A stretch of 24,342 bases of DNA from DATJHM01 sp035493895 (GCA_035493895.1 DATJHM010000171.1:1-24342); one strand, 5' to 3'. Shown: positions 1-7,929, numbered from the stretch's first letter. The notes: generated by a model from the letters alone, not told the origin. Numbers and translations are program-made.

Positions 1-170
1 AGTTGTAAGGTGCTAAAATTTATTTTTTATTACACAATTACAAACAGCCGAGCTGCGGATTCTATTCCCAAAAATATTCCCTTTCTGCTAAATAGAAAAA
101 AGAGGGGGTTTTCTATAGACAGGAAGATGCGCATCAAGCGAGGGCCGAAAGGGGGAACCCCGCCCAGATT

Positions 171-467
171 CAGTAGTGGCACGGTGGAGTGGAACGGAAC
201 TGTGCCTGCGAACTCGCGCGATAAAGCTGGCTCCGGAGGCGATGACGGCAACGGAGGCGATGGCGAGTGCAGGCATCTGTTTTTTTGACCAGGAAGATCA
301 GCGGCGGAGGCTCATCTGCTCGCACGTCTCTCCTCCTGCGGAGCCAGCAGCATCGTGCGAGTTCGCAGGCACAGTTGCGTTGCACTCCACCGTGCCACTA
401 CTGGGCTGAGGTGGTTGCGCGAGTTCGCGGGCACAGTTGCGTTGCACTCCACCGTGCCACTACTGGG
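171..467. repeat. Intergenic inverted/direct repeat element (MITE-like)
   Basis: Three copies of a ~48-bp sequence lie in this gene-free stretch. Copies at 357-405 and 419-467 are direct repeats with a 62-bp period and are nearly identical. A third copy at 171-217 is inverted, with about two mismatches inside the 47-bp match. The inverted match continues inward: the sequence after 217 (GCTGGCTCC at 225-233) mirrors that before 357, giving arms of about 70-75 bp around a GC-rich centre that contains a T7 run near 282. No transposase ORF is present and no target-site duplication is obvious. The element ends 23 bp downstream of the ABC permease stop codon. The rest of 1-170 is AT-rich and I see no feature in it. 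Confidence 0.8.
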
Positions 468-490
468 TTTCATGGCTATAAGCCGCGCTT

Positions 491-1921
491 CTACCTTGTG
501 CGTGCTAGTTTGATCAATTGTAGAAAGGTGGGTTTCTGGCCGTACATGAGAATTCCGGATCGGTAGATGCGTGCGGAAATGAATGTGCAGATGACGATGG
601 CGATGAGCATCAGCACAACGGTGATACCGATTTCCCAGGGGGCGACATTCCCGGCACCGATGCGCATAAGCATCGTCGTCGGGGTCCAGAAGGGAACGTA
701 TGAGATGATGCGTACCCACAGCGCGCTGGGCGTGGAGGCTCCGGCGAAACTGACAATGTAGCCGACCATAAAGAGCCAGGTGATCGGCTGAATAGCACTT
801 TGCACCTCTTCCTGGCGTTTCACCAGGGCCCCGACGGCCGCGAAGATTGTTGAGTACAGGAGAAAGCCCAGCACAAAGTAGAGTAGCACAACGAGGAGCA
901 GGATGATCGAGGTTCCGGTAATATTGATGCTAACTGTTGCCGTGGCTGGTATGCCTAAGAGCGTTTTCAGCAGCGGCTGTAGCAGAAGGCCGATGATACC
1001 AGTGGTAACAAGCAATGCCATTTGCGTCAGGCCAGCCGCGCCAATGCCTAAGATTTTCCCGGCCATCAGCTGAAGGGGCGTGGCGGCATTGACCAGAATC
1101 TCCATAATGCGGCTCCCCTTCTCCTCCGCGACCCCGTTGGCGACACTCACACCATACATAAAGATAGACATAAAGATCAGGATGACACCGACATAAGCCA
1201 GGATATAGCCAGCGACCTGATCGCCGACCGAGCGCTGATCCTGATTCGGTTCCATATTGATCAGTTTGTAGGCGGGCTGGGCGAATAAGCTCTGCGTCTG
1301 AGAGGGAGTCAGGCCGAGGTGAGCTGATTGATCCAGCACGTTCAATTGTCTCGCCAGATTCTGGATTTGCGAAAGATCGCCCGTTGAATCGGAACGGCTA
1401 TAGGTGGTGAATGCGAGCGTTTTGCTGGCATCGTTCGTGCGGTCCAGGATCAGAAGTGTCGTTAGCTGCCCATTTTTGACGGCAGTTTGCATGCTCGTCG
1501 TCTCGGTTGTGGTGGGGAGCATATGGACCACAAAATGTCCCTGCCCGGCGGTGTCCCGGGTTGTTGTCGGGCTGCCATTGAGGCTATTGGAGATGTAGGT
1601 GGAGAGTGCGGCATCATCCAGAGAGCCAATGTTGCCAGCATTGTTAATAATGGTAATGTCTGTCTGGCTGGACGAGGACGAGCGTGAAGCGAAGTATTGA
1701 ATGATCGTGGGAACGCAGGAGCCGATCAGGAGCAGAACCAGAATAATGATCGTACTGACAAGAAACGCGCGCTGCATGAGGCGATTTTTATATTCGCGGC
1801 TGGCGATCAGTCCGATATTGCGTATGGTTTGTTGCCTGGCTGCATCGTTCCGGCTAATGGTGGTCGTAGGTGCTGCCTGCGCAGTCTCGTTGTCTGGCGT
1901 GATCACAGGATGTTTCGGCAT
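491..1921 (-). CDS. ABC-2 type transporter permease (NatB-like)
   Basis: This 476-residue integral membrane protein is the likely permease of an ABC exporter. One N-terminal membrane segment (about residues 52-77) is followed by a large extracytoplasmic domain of ~160 residues rich in Ser, Thr and Gln. Five more hydrophobic segments fill the C-terminal half, starting near residue 236. This layout (one TM, large outside loop, five TMs) is typical of NatB/YhaP-type ABC-2 permeases. The sequence VAEEKGSRIMEILVNAATPLQLMAGK-like stretch between TM2 and TM3 matches the family's conserved cytoplasmic loop. It starts 21 nt downstream of the ATPase gene stop, so the two are almost certainly cotranscribed. 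The substrate cannot be read from sequence; NatAB relatives export sodium, drugs or peptides. Confidence 0.88.
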   Translation of the reverse strand: MPKHPVITPDNETAQAAPTTTISRNDAARQQTIRNIGLIASREYKNRLMQRAFLVSTIIILVLLLIGSCVPTIIQYFASRSSSSSQTDITIINNAGNIGSLDDAALSTYISNSLNGSPTTTRDTAGQGHFVVHMLPTTTETTSMQTAVKNGQLTTLLILDRTNDASKTLAFTTYSRSDSTGDLSQIQNLARQLNVLDQSAHLGLTPSQTQSLFAQPAYKLINMEPNQDQRSVGDQVAGYILAYVGVILIFMSIFMYGVSVANGVAEEKGSRIMEILVNAATPLQLMAGKILGIGAAGLTQMALLVTTGIIGLLLQPLLKTLLGIPATATVSINITGTSIILLLVVLLYFVLGFLLYSTIFAAVGALVKRQEEVQSAIQPITWLFMVGYIVSFAGASTPSALWVRIISYVPFWTPTTMLMRIGAGNVAPWEIGITVVLMLIAIVICTFISARIYRSGILMYGQKPTFLQLIKLARTR

Positions 1922-1942
1922 AGTCTTCTTTTCCCTTTTTTC

Positions 1943-2878
1943 TTACGCGGAAATAGTAGAAGGAGCATCAGGAAGTGCAATTTTACCAACATACTCGATG
2001 AAGATGTCGGTCAACGATGGCTCGACCAGCTCGAAACGCGAAATGAGCCCACCGTGCTGCAAAGCCGCTTCGACGATACGATTGGGATTGAGATCGGCCT
2101 GGATCTGCATTTCGATATAGTCCTGACGGCGTCTGATCGCCTGCACGCCAGCCAGCGTATCGAGCCAGGTGGCTTCCGGATCATTGTCGAGCTTGAGGCG
2201 TACGACATTGCGTCCCTGCTGGCGTTTTATCTCGCGTACGCTGCCCTGGACGACGCTCTGTCCTTTATTGATAATGACGATATCCTCGCAAAGCTCCTCG
2301 ACCTGTTCGAGCTGGTGGGTGGAGAAGACAATCGTTTTGCCGCGTCGGTGCATTTCCAGAAAGGCCTCTTTGAGCACATTGGCATTGACCGGATCAAGTC
2401 CACTGAAAGGCTCATCCATGATGAGAATAGCCGGATCGTGGAGGATTGTGGCCAGGAATTGCACTTTTTGCTGATTGCCTTTGGAGAGTTCCTCGACCTT
2501 CTTCTTGCGGTTCGTCGTAATCTCGAAGCGTTCCAGCCATTCCTCAAGTTCTTTTTGCGCGGTAGATTTGCTGAGGCCATTCAAGCGGGCCAGGAAGAGC
2601 AATTGTTCATCCACCACCATCTTCGGATACAGACCGCGCTCTTCGGGAAGATAGCCCCACATACGGCGCGGTATCTCGCGTACAGCCCTGCCATTCCAGC
2701 TAATGTATCCTGTATCGGGGCGTAGAATATCCAGGATCATGCGCATGGTTGTCGTTTTGCCCGCGCCATTTGCGCCGAGGAAGCCGAAAATGGAGCCCTC
2801 TTTGACCTCCATGGAGAGATCTTTCACGGCCTGAAAGCGGGCAAAGGATTTACTGATCTTTTCAACGACCAATCCCAC
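1943..2878 (-). CDS. ABC transporter ATP-binding protein (NatA-like)
   Basis: The 311-residue protein is the cytoplasmic ATPase partner of the downstream permease. It has Walker A GANGAGKT (residues 35-42), the signature LSKGNQQ (131-137) and Walker B ILIMDEP (151-157), followed by a D-loop SGLD. The ~90 residues after the nucleotide-binding domain resemble the DUF4162 extension of NatA/YhaQ-type ATPases. I chose the GTG at 2878 because an AAGGAGA ribosome-binding site (2888-2894) lies 9 nt upstream and homology begins there. The open frame extends to 3043, but that added sequence is AT-rich and contains the candidate promoter. Confidence is high for the family and low for the cargo. Confidence 0.9.
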   Translation of the reverse strand: MGLVVEKISKSFARFQAVKDLSMEVKEGSIFGFLGANGAGKTTTMRMILDILRPDTGYISWNGRAVREIPRRMWGYLPEERGLYPKMVVDEQLLFLARLNGLSKSTAQKELEEWLERFEITTNRKKKVEELSKGNQQKVQFLATILHDPAILIMDEPFSGLDPVNANVLKEAFLEMHRRGKTIVFSTHQLEQVEELCEDIVIINKGQSVVQGSVREIKRQQGRNVVRLKLDNDPEATWLDTLAGVQAIRRRQDYIEMQIQADLNPNRIVEAALQHGGLISRFELVEPSLTDIFIEYVGKIALPDAPSTISA

Positions 2879-2938
2879 GATAAACCTTCTCCTTATAATA
2901 TGCGTTTTTATTACAATATTTCTTTTGATGTCGAGATA

Positions 2939-2947
2939 ATAATAGCA
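2939..2947 (-). promoter_or_regulatory. Candidate extended -10 promoter for the ABC exporter operon
   Basis: On the minus strand TGC-TATTAT forms an extended -10 element about 60 bp upstream of the GTG start at 2878. No good -35 hexamer is visible, which extended -10 promoters tolerate. The surrounding sequence is clearly more AT-rich than the coding DNA. Confidence 0.35.
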
Positions 2948-3023
2948 TATCGTTATATTTATCTCTATGGTAATAAGGACGCAATTCCACGCAAAAACTG
3001 AAATCGTGTGGTGAAAGAGTGGG

Positions 3024-3056
3024 GGCACCACCAGATTGCCCACATCTGATGGTGCC
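3024..3056 (-). terminator. Hairpin after thiE, possible end of the thi operon
   Basis: Arms 3024-3036 and 3044-3056 pair over 13 positions with one G-T wobble around a 7-nt loop. The hairpin begins 8 bp past the thiE stop codon, between the thi operon and the ABC operon on the same strand. No T-tract follows on the minus strand, so it may act as a factor-assisted terminator or a 3'-end stabiliser instead of a classical intrinsic terminator. Confidence 0.45.
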
Positions 3057-3063
3057 GTGAGTT

Positions 3064-3738
3064 TTACCAGGGGGATTTCAGGGTGTCGGCTAGTTCGCGG
3101 GCGGCGAGCATGATGTTTTCGGCGGAGACTACGGCGGTGATTACGGCGATGCCGCTGGCTCCGGCGCGGAGTATTTCGGGGGTGCGCGCAGTGGTGATGC
3201 CACCGATGGCTACCAGCGGGATGGGCCAGCGGGCGGCGATGTTGCGGAGAAGTTCGGGACCGCTGGCTGGTCCGGCGTCGGCTTTCGTGCTGGTGGCGTA
3301 GATGGGGCCTACGCCCAGGTAATCTGCCCCATCGGCGATTGCTTGTTCGGCTTCGTACAGGTTGCCAGCGGAGATGCCCAGTATTTTGTCGGGACCAAGC
3401 AGGCGGCGGGCGTCGGTTCCCGGCATATCGTCCTGGCCTACGTGTGCGCCGTCGGCATCGATGGCCAGAGCAACATCAATGCGGTCGTTGACGATCAGGA
3501 GCACATCGTGTTCTCGTGTGAGTTTGCGCAGGGCGCGGCCCTCGTCGATGAGCTGGCGCGTGCTGGCAGTTTTGTCGCGGAGCTGTATGACCGTTGCTCC
3601 GCCTGCGATTGCTAATCGTGCGACCATTACCGTCTCCCGGCCATGCGACCAGTCGCGATCTGTCAGCACATGCAGGGCGAGGCGGGCGCGGAGATCGCTT
3701 TTGCTGCTCTCTCTTCGTTCTGGGGAGGGGGTGCTCAT
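3064..3738 (-). CDS. thiE: Thiamine-phosphate synthase
   Basis: ThiE condenses HMP pyrophosphate with hydroxyethylthiazole phosphate to give thiamine monophosphate and pyrophosphate, in the cytoplasm. The 224-residue TIM-barrel protein carries the family landmarks in order: a QLRDK motif in the first third, NDRIDVALAIDADGAHVGQ with its DD pair just after, GPIYATSTK in the phosphate-binding region and AIGGI near the C terminus. Length is normal for the family. Its ATG overlaps the thiM stop as ATGA (3735-3738), so translation is probably coupled. It is the last gene of the TPP-riboswitch operon. The first ~20 residues are hydrophilic and not conserved, so a slightly later start is possible, but the overlap favours this one. 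Confidence 0.96.
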   Translation of the reverse strand: MSTPSPERRESSKSDLRARLALHVLTDRDWSHGRETVMVARLAIAGGATVIQLRDKTASTRQLIDEGRALRKLTREHDVLLIVNDRIDVALAIDADGAHVGQDDMPGTDARRLLGPDKILGISAGNLYEAEQAIADGADYLGVGPIYATSTKADAGPASGPELLRNIAARWPIPLVAIGGITTARTPEILRAGASGIAVITAVVSAENIMLAARELADTLKSPW

Positions 3739-4544
3739 GCAAAGCTCACTTTCTGATCGGCGGTGAGCCCTTGTGGCTCGAGGGAGGCAACGGCATCCAG
3801 CAGATGAGAACGGAAAGTGCCAGGACCACCGGCAAGTCTGGCCGCTTTTTCACCGGCAAGACCCATTGCAACCAGGGCGGCTGTTGTGGCTTGCAAGGCA
3901 TCGGATTCTACGGCCAGGAATGCGCCGACCAGACTGGTTGCCATACAGCCACTCCCGGTGATGCTTGCCAGCAAGGGATGGCCGTTATCAACGCGGAACA
4001 GGCGGCTCCCGTCCGAGATCAGATCCTGCACGCCGGTAATCGCGACCGTCGTGTTTAGCTCGTGAGCCGCTCGCTGGACCACCTGCTCCGGAGTTGCGGC
4101 GACCGAGATCGACTCCACGCCGCGCGTCTCGCTCTCAATCCCCACAAGCGCAGCAATTTCAGAGGCGTTCCCGCGCACAACTGCGATGCGTAACTCCGTC
4201 AGCAGGCGATGGGCGGTCTCCGTTCTGAAGCGCGTCGCCCCGGCCCCCACCGGATCGAGCACGATCGGGATATTGCGTGCATTGGCGCGTTTGCCTGCTA
4301 ACAGCATTGCGTCGACCTGAGCGGGATAGAGCGTGCCAATGTTCAGCACGAGCGCGCCCGCAAGATTGACCATCTCCTCAACTTCTTCGATTGCGTGGGC
4401 CATGACGGGCAGGGCCCCGATGGCCAGCGTAATATTGGCGGTATCGTTCATAACGACCATGTTGGTAATGTGATGGATAAGCGGCTTCTGTTCGCGAATA
4501 CGCTGGAGGAGTGCTCCGCTGCTGAAAGATGCTTGTGTATTCAT
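3735..4544 (-). CDS. thiM: Hydroxyethylthiazole kinase
   Basis: ThiM phosphorylates 4-methyl-5-(2-hydroxyethyl)thiazole, a salvage step that supplies ThiE. The 269-residue ribokinase-fold protein shows HHITNMVVMNDTAN near the N terminus (substrate-binding region), LDPVGAGATRFR in the middle, a GNASE motif, and TGSGCMATS, which holds the catalytic Cys region and the anion hole of ThiM enzymes. An AAAGGAG site (4556-4562) lies 11 nt before the ATG. It starts 27 nt after thiD and overlaps thiE by 4 nt. Having thiM in place of thiG/thiS argues that this locus recycles thiazole and does not make it de novo. Confidence 0.96.
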   Translation of the reverse strand: MNTQASFSSGALLQRIREQKPLIHHITNMVVMNDTANITLAIGALPVMAHAIEEVEEMVNLAGALVLNIGTLYPAQVDAMLLAGKRANARNIPIVLDPVGAGATRFRTETAHRLLTELRIAVVRGNASEIAALVGIESETRGVESISVAATPEQVVQRAAHELNTTVAITGVQDLISDGSRLFRVDNGHPLLASITGSGCMATSLVGAFLAVESDALQATTAALVAMGLAGEKAARLAGGPGTFRSHLLDAVASLEPQGLTADQKVSFA

Positions 4545-4571
4545 ACTGTTTGTTGCTCCTTTTTCATTGTT

Positions 4572-5393
4572 TCATGCCTGTCCATGTTCCCCATCGAACC
4601 GCCAGAAGTGGTTGACGGGACCGTGGCCGTGGCCGATGCCGGGGGCGTGGCGGATGGCTTCGGTGATGTAGGTTTTGGCACCTGCGATTGCGTCGGGTAC
4701 GGTAGCGTTTCGGGCGAGCAGGGCGGTGATGGCGGCTGAGAATGTGCAACCGGTGCCGTGGGTGTGGCGGGTTTGCAGGCGTTCGGCGTGTAGCTCGTAG
4801 ATGGAGCTGCCGTCGAAGTAGACATCCATTGGCTCTTCCTCGCGATGGCCGCCTTTGACGACAACGTGACGGGGTCCGAGATCATGAATCGCTCGGGCGG
4901 CGTCGTGCATGTCGGTGCGAGTTTTGACGGGACGACCGGTCAGGACTTCGGCTTCGGGCAGATTGGGTGTGACGATTTCAGCCAGGGGCAGAAGCTGTCT
5001 GCGCAGGGCTGTGACGGCTTCTGCTTGGAGCAGGGCGTCTCCGCTTTTTGCGCGCATTACCGGATCGACAACCAGACGCAATTGCCAGTGACGGACGCGA
5101 TCGGCGACCACCTCGATAATTTGCGCGCTGGAGAGCATGCCAGTTTTGGCGGCCTGTGCGCCGATGTCTTCTAAGACTGCGTCGATCTGGTCCGCAATCA
5201 GCGCGGTTGGGAGCTCGTAGGCGCTTCTGACCTCGAGCGTATTCTGAGCGGTAATGGCTGTGATGGCCGAGAGGCCGTAGACGCTGAACGCGGCAAAGGT
5301 CTTGAGATCGGCCTGGATGCCCGCGCCTGCGCCAGAATCGGAGCCAGCGATAGTGAGGGCTGTGGGTTGTCCGATTTGTGATGTTTCTGTCAT
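4572..5393 (-). CDS. thiD: Hydroxymethylpyrimidine / phosphomethylpyrimidine kinase
   Basis: ThiD phosphorylates 4-amino-5-hydroxymethyl-2-methylpyrimidine (HMP) and then HMP phosphate, providing the pyrimidine partner for ThiE. Family signatures are clear: TIAGSDSGAGAGIQADLK at the N terminus (substrate loop), DPVMRAKSG mid-protein, and HGTGCTFSAA (ATP and anion-hole motif with the catalytic Cys region) near the C terminus. At 273 residues it is the usual single-domain length, not fused to TenA or ThiE. An AAGGAAA site precedes the ATG. It lies 22 nt downstream of the permease gene, consistent with import followed directly by phosphorylation. Confidence 0.96.
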   Translation of the reverse strand: MTETSQIGQPTALTIAGSDSGAGAGIQADLKTFAAFSVYGLSAITAITAQNTLEVRSAYELPTALIADQIDAVLEDIGAQAAKTGMLSSAQIIEVVADRVRHWQLRLVVDPVMRAKSGDALLQAEAVTALRRQLLPLAEIVTPNLPEAEVLTGRPVKTRTDMHDAARAIHDLGPRHVVVKGGHREEEPMDVYFDGSSIYELHAERLQTRHTHGTGCTFSAAITALLARNATVPDAIAGAKTYITEAIRHAPGIGHGHGPVNHFWRFDGEHGQA

Positions 5394-5415
5394 GGATGTT
5401 TCCTTGCGTAATGAA

Positions 5416-6936
5416 CTAGTGGCTGACGATTTTGTGTCCGAGATACCACGTTTCGAGCACAGAGTAGGCCAGCGCGCTTACGATAGCACCGACGATACCG
5501 CTGATATCAGCACCTCCCAGGAGATGCGCGAGCGGTCCCTGCCACGGTTGTGGTAGCCAGGGGAGAATGGCGCTGCCAATGAACGGGATCGTGCTGGCAA
5601 TACCCAGCAGCCACGAGATCAGTGCTCGCCAGTTTACGCCGTATTGATACCAGTAACGTCCTCGATGGCCGCGGGTGAGCTCTTCGGCTGCGTACTGGCC
5701 GCGCCGAAAAAGAAAGAAATCGACGAGCAGAATCGCCGCCCAGGCTGGTACCCAGAGATACGCGAGGAGCAGAAAATTGGTATAGATGCCGAGAAAATTG
5801 CTGGTGAGTTCGCTATACGTCTGCGCCTGACTGAAATTCGAGAAGAGACCGATGGCATACACGGCAATCGCGCCGATAACTCCACAAAGGAGCGCTGACA
5901 GCCAGCGACGTAGCGGAATATCCATCGCCAGCGCGACCAGGCTGGCGGTATAGACATCGAAATAATTGGCCCAGATCTCTCCAAGAACCACGAAGAGAAG
6001 GAATGGGACCGTCAGCCAGCGTGGAGCCGCGTCGGTAATGACGCTCAAAAGATCAGGATTGCTGGGCTGGATCGTCGAGAGCGCGACTCCCAGGATGCCC
6101 AGCAGGGCCGTTGGCAGACCGATGCCAAGCGCGGACCACCAGGCAATACCGCGTGTAGAGACATGTTGCGGCAGGTAGCGCGAATAGTCGGAGGCGAAAG
6201 GTATCCAGGAAGCAACCAGCGCATAGATGAAGCTACCTCCCACAACCAGGGCGGCCAGACGTGGCGTGCCATGCACCGTCGTTGGCAGCGTCCAGTGGAT
6301 GCGGGGAAAGAGCACGAACAGGAGAAGCACGCAGAAAGCCATAAAAACAAGAGAGCCGTATTTCTCAAAAACATGCACCGTCTGATGGCCGTAGATTGCG
6401 ACACCAATCGAGGCCAGCAGGACCAGCGTAATCGCGACGAGAGCCACCTCGCCGTTTTTGGGGATACCGAGCAAGCCCGCCAGCTGCACCAGAGCCCAGC
6501 CGCCGATCACGCAATCGACGGCAAACCAGCCAACCGCCATAAGCCAGGTGAAACAGGCGCTGAGGTAGGCTCCGCGATGTCCCAGAACGGCGCGGGCAAA
6601 AATCATCTGAGGCGTGCCGGTACGTGCGCCAGTTGTACTGACCAGTCCGTGCAAGAGAGCAGCCAGAGCCGAGCCCAGCGCAATCGCCAGCGCACAGTCA
6701 AGTAGTCCCAGTTGTCCGTGAGCGTTGCCCACGGCCAGAGGAGCGCTGATGACCAGAGCACCTGTCAGCAGGGAGACGTAATTTGCCATCGCGCCCGCCC
6801 AGACCAGGGCCAGTTCACGGGCTCCGCCGTGGCGATCCTGCGTCGGGACTGGCTCCATGCCGTGGCGTTCGACTTTGAGAAAATCATCGCTGGCACTGCC
6901 CCGCACCCGTAATACGCTTTGTTCATCTTGCAACAT
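5416..6936 (-). CDS. NCS1 family permease, probable thiamine-pyrimidine (HMP) importer
   Basis: This 506-residue protein has about twelve hydrophobic segments and the NCS1 (cytosine/purine/thiamine/allantoin permease) pattern, including the N-terminal LALVWAGAMANYVSLLTGAL stretch and a conserved GTPQMIFARAVLGHRGAYL segment. It would carry a nucleobase-like substrate inward, coupled to a cation. The substrate is inferred from context: it is first in an operon with thiD, thiM and thiE behind a TPP riboswitch, the setting of CytX-type HMP transporters. A GGGAGAG ribosome-binding site sits 6 nt before the ATG. The N-terminal ~35 residues are hydrophilic and cytoplasmic. Family confidence is high; thiamine itself or a degraded pyrimidine are alternative substrates. 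Confidence 0.88.
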   Translation of the reverse strand: MLQDEQSVLRVRGSASDDFLKVERHGMEPVPTQDRHGGARELALVWAGAMANYVSLLTGALVISAPLAVGNAHGQLGLLDCALAIALGSALAALLHGLVSTTGARTGTPQMIFARAVLGHRGAYLSACFTWLMAVGWFAVDCVIGGWALVQLAGLLGIPKNGEVALVAITLVLLASIGVAIYGHQTVHVFEKYGSLVFMAFCVLLLFVLFPRIHWTLPTTVHGTPRLAALVVGGSFIYALVASWIPFASDYSRYLPQHVSTRGIAWWSALGIGLPTALLGILGVALSTIQPSNPDLLSVITDAAPRWLTVPFLLFVVLGEIWANYFDVYTASLVALAMDIPLRRWLSALLCGVIGAIAVYAIGLFSNFSQAQTYSELTSNFLGIYTNFLLLAYLWVPAWAAILLVDFFLFRRGQYAAEELTRGHRGRYWYQYGVNWRALISWLLGIASTIPFIGSAILPWLPQPWQGPLAHLLGGADISGIVGAIVSALAYSVLETWYLGHKIVSH

Positions 6937-6981
6937 ATCTTCTCTCCCGAAGATACCAGGCTTTTTGTGCTGGAGAGCGAC

Positions 6982-7015
6982 AAAAAAAGCACTGACATCT
7001 TTCTTTTGCCAGCGC
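6982..7015 (-). terminator. Riboswitch-controlled intrinsic terminator in the thi leader
   Basis: On the minus strand GCGCTGGCA (7015-7007) pairs with TGTCAGTGC (6997-6989) over nine positions including two G-U wobbles, with a 9-nt purine-rich loop, and is followed directly by seven T (6988-6982). It lies between the TPP aptamer and the permease start at 6936, which is where a transcription-terminating expression platform belongs. The 5' arm GCGCTGG is exactly complementary to CCAGCGC in the aptamer (7134-7128). Confidence 0.8.
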
Positions 7016-7115
7016 GTTGCAAACCGTATAGGGAAGGACTTGCTCGTGAATAGAGACGTGCAGAGTAGAAAAAGCCGGGCTATTTACCGATGCTCTCCAC
7101 GTATACATGAGCAAG

Positions 7116-7217
7116 GAAGTATTTCCTGCGCTGGGATTATCCAGATTCAGGTTCAACCGGTCGGTGATAGAGAAGATCACCCTCTCAGCCTGGCAACTCC
7201 AAGCTCCCGGATTCTTC
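7116..7217 (-). ncRNA. TPP riboswitch (thi box) aptamer
   Basis: Read on the minus strand, the conserved TPP elements occur in order. P1 is formed by GAAG..TCC pairing with GGA..CTTC across an internal loop. P2 is AGCTTGG pairing with CCAGGCT. The CTGAGAGGG pyrimidine-sensing motif follows, then P3 GGTGAT/ATCACC, then ACCTGAATCTGGATAAT, and CCCAGCGCAGGAA closing P4/P5. These match the canonical CUGAGA and ACCUGAUCUGGAUAAU consensus. TPP binding should lower expression of the downstream import and salvage genes. The aptamer lies ~180 nt upstream of the permease start, leaving room for the terminator at 6982-7015. Confidence 0.95.
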
Positions 7218-7230
7218 AAAAGGAAAGGCG

Positions 7231-7314
7231 ACCCCGGCGCAGACAAGCCGCGCCTCTACGGGGGTATCTGAAACCCCGGCGCAGGCAAGCCGCGCCTCTA
7301 CGGGGGTATCTGAG
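7231..7314. repeat. Tandem duplication of a 42-bp GC-rich hairpin repeat
   Basis: Two units, 7231-7272 and 7273-7314, differ at only two positions. Each unit can fold: CCCC...GGGG outside and GGCGC...GCGCC inside, with a TCTAC bulge. A diverged single copy occurs at 20045-20073. The tandem pair sits between the thi promoter and the TPP aptamer, so it is transcribed as part of the thi leader. Confidence 0.85.
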
Positions 7315-7330
7315 AAACGTTACTGAGCGC

Positions 7331-7359
7331 ATTATGGCACATGGTATTGGGAGCGTCAA
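7331..7359 (-). promoter_or_regulatory. Candidate sigma70-like promoter of the thi operon
   Basis: On the minus strand -35 TTGACG (7359-7354) and -10 CATAAT (7336-7331) are separated by exactly 17 nt, and each matches five of six consensus positions. Transcription would start near 7324 and pass through the tandem repeat and the TPP aptamer, giving a leader of about 390 nt. Confidence 0.65.
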
Positions 7360-7527
7360 GGAAGGAGAAAAGACGAGAGAAAAATGCCCGAAATATCTTA
7401 TTCTTTGTATATACTGTTAATAAGACAGAAGCGCGATAGTTTAAAATAAGGAAGAGTTGAAATTTTCGCAAGATTTGTGCTTGAATATCAGCGTAACAGA
7501 GGCATATCCAGGGAGGAAATGAAGGAC

Positions 7528-7902
7528 ATGAGCACTCAATCATCAGGCCATGCCGCGCGGCGTCCGTGGCAGGGACAATTGCAGCAGCGTGTGTATAGTG
7601 TGACAATGCGGCGTATTGGGAGCCATTTACGGAGAGCGCATGCTGTCTCAAAAGTGGAGAAAGATTTGACCATTACCGGTCTTGTGTTGGGAGGGTGTAG
7701 TATTCTTACCGCCGTTTTTCCTATTTGCAGCCTGCCGATGGGCATTGCCGGGCTTTGGATCGGGCTGCACGGTCGACGTCATCCGGCGCTGTATACGCTG
7801 GCAACCTGGGGAGCAGCGTTGTCAGTGATAGGGTTGGCGCTGACAATTATGTGTACAATCATTGGGCTGGGAGTATACTTTGGGCATGCAATGTGGGGAT
7901 AG
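7528..7902 (+). CDS. Small membrane protein, DUF4190-like
   Basis: This 124-residue protein of unknown function has a hydrophilic, Arg/Gln-rich N terminus (residues 1-45) and two hydrophobic segments at about 48-82 and 89-118, separated by a short HGRRHP loop. The arrangement, with Gly-rich first and second helices, resembles small DUF4190-type two-TM proteins. I chose the ATG at 7528, 11 nt after GGAGG (7512-7516). The ATG at 7519 is only 2 nt from that site, and the upstream in-frame start at 7477 has no ribosome-binding site. The stop codon lies inside a perfect 11-bp inverted repeat, and the gene converges with the flavoenzyme gene. Confidence 0.7.
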   Translation: MSTQSSGHAARRPWQGQLQQRVYSVTMRRIGSHLRRAHAVSKVEKDLTITGLVLGGCSILTAVFPICSLPMGIAGLWIGLHGRRHPALYTLATWGAALSVIGLALTIMCTIIGLGVYFGHAMWG

Positions 7903-7920
7903 GAGAGGATATCCCCACAT
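7891..7920. terminator. Perfect 11-bp inverted repeat between convergent genes
   Basis: ATGTGGGGATA (7891-7901) and TATCCCCACAT (7910-7920) are exact reverse complements around an 8-nt purine loop. The left arm contains most of the stop codon of the small membrane protein gene. The position between two convergent genes suggests a bidirectional transcript end, but neither strand has a T-tract after the stem. Confidence 0.5.
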
Positions 7921-7929
7921 GGGCGAGCT

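Noticed and set aside
10..288. Short open frames in the first 490 bp
   Set aside because: All overlap the inverted repeat element, lack ribosome-binding sites and have low-complexity translations.
1697..2725. Long plus-strand open frame of 342 codons
   Set aside because: It is antisense to the NatA/NatB genes, spans their junction, and its translation has no recognisable domain; the minus-strand genes have clear ABC motifs.
2879..3043. N-terminal extension of the NatA-like ATPase
   Set aside because: It covers the AT-rich promoter region and part of the hairpin after thiE; a GTG with a strong ribosome-binding site is present at 2878.
7231..7314. Tandem repeats as a CRISPR array
   Set aside because: Only two units are directly abutting with no unique spacers, and no cas genes are present.
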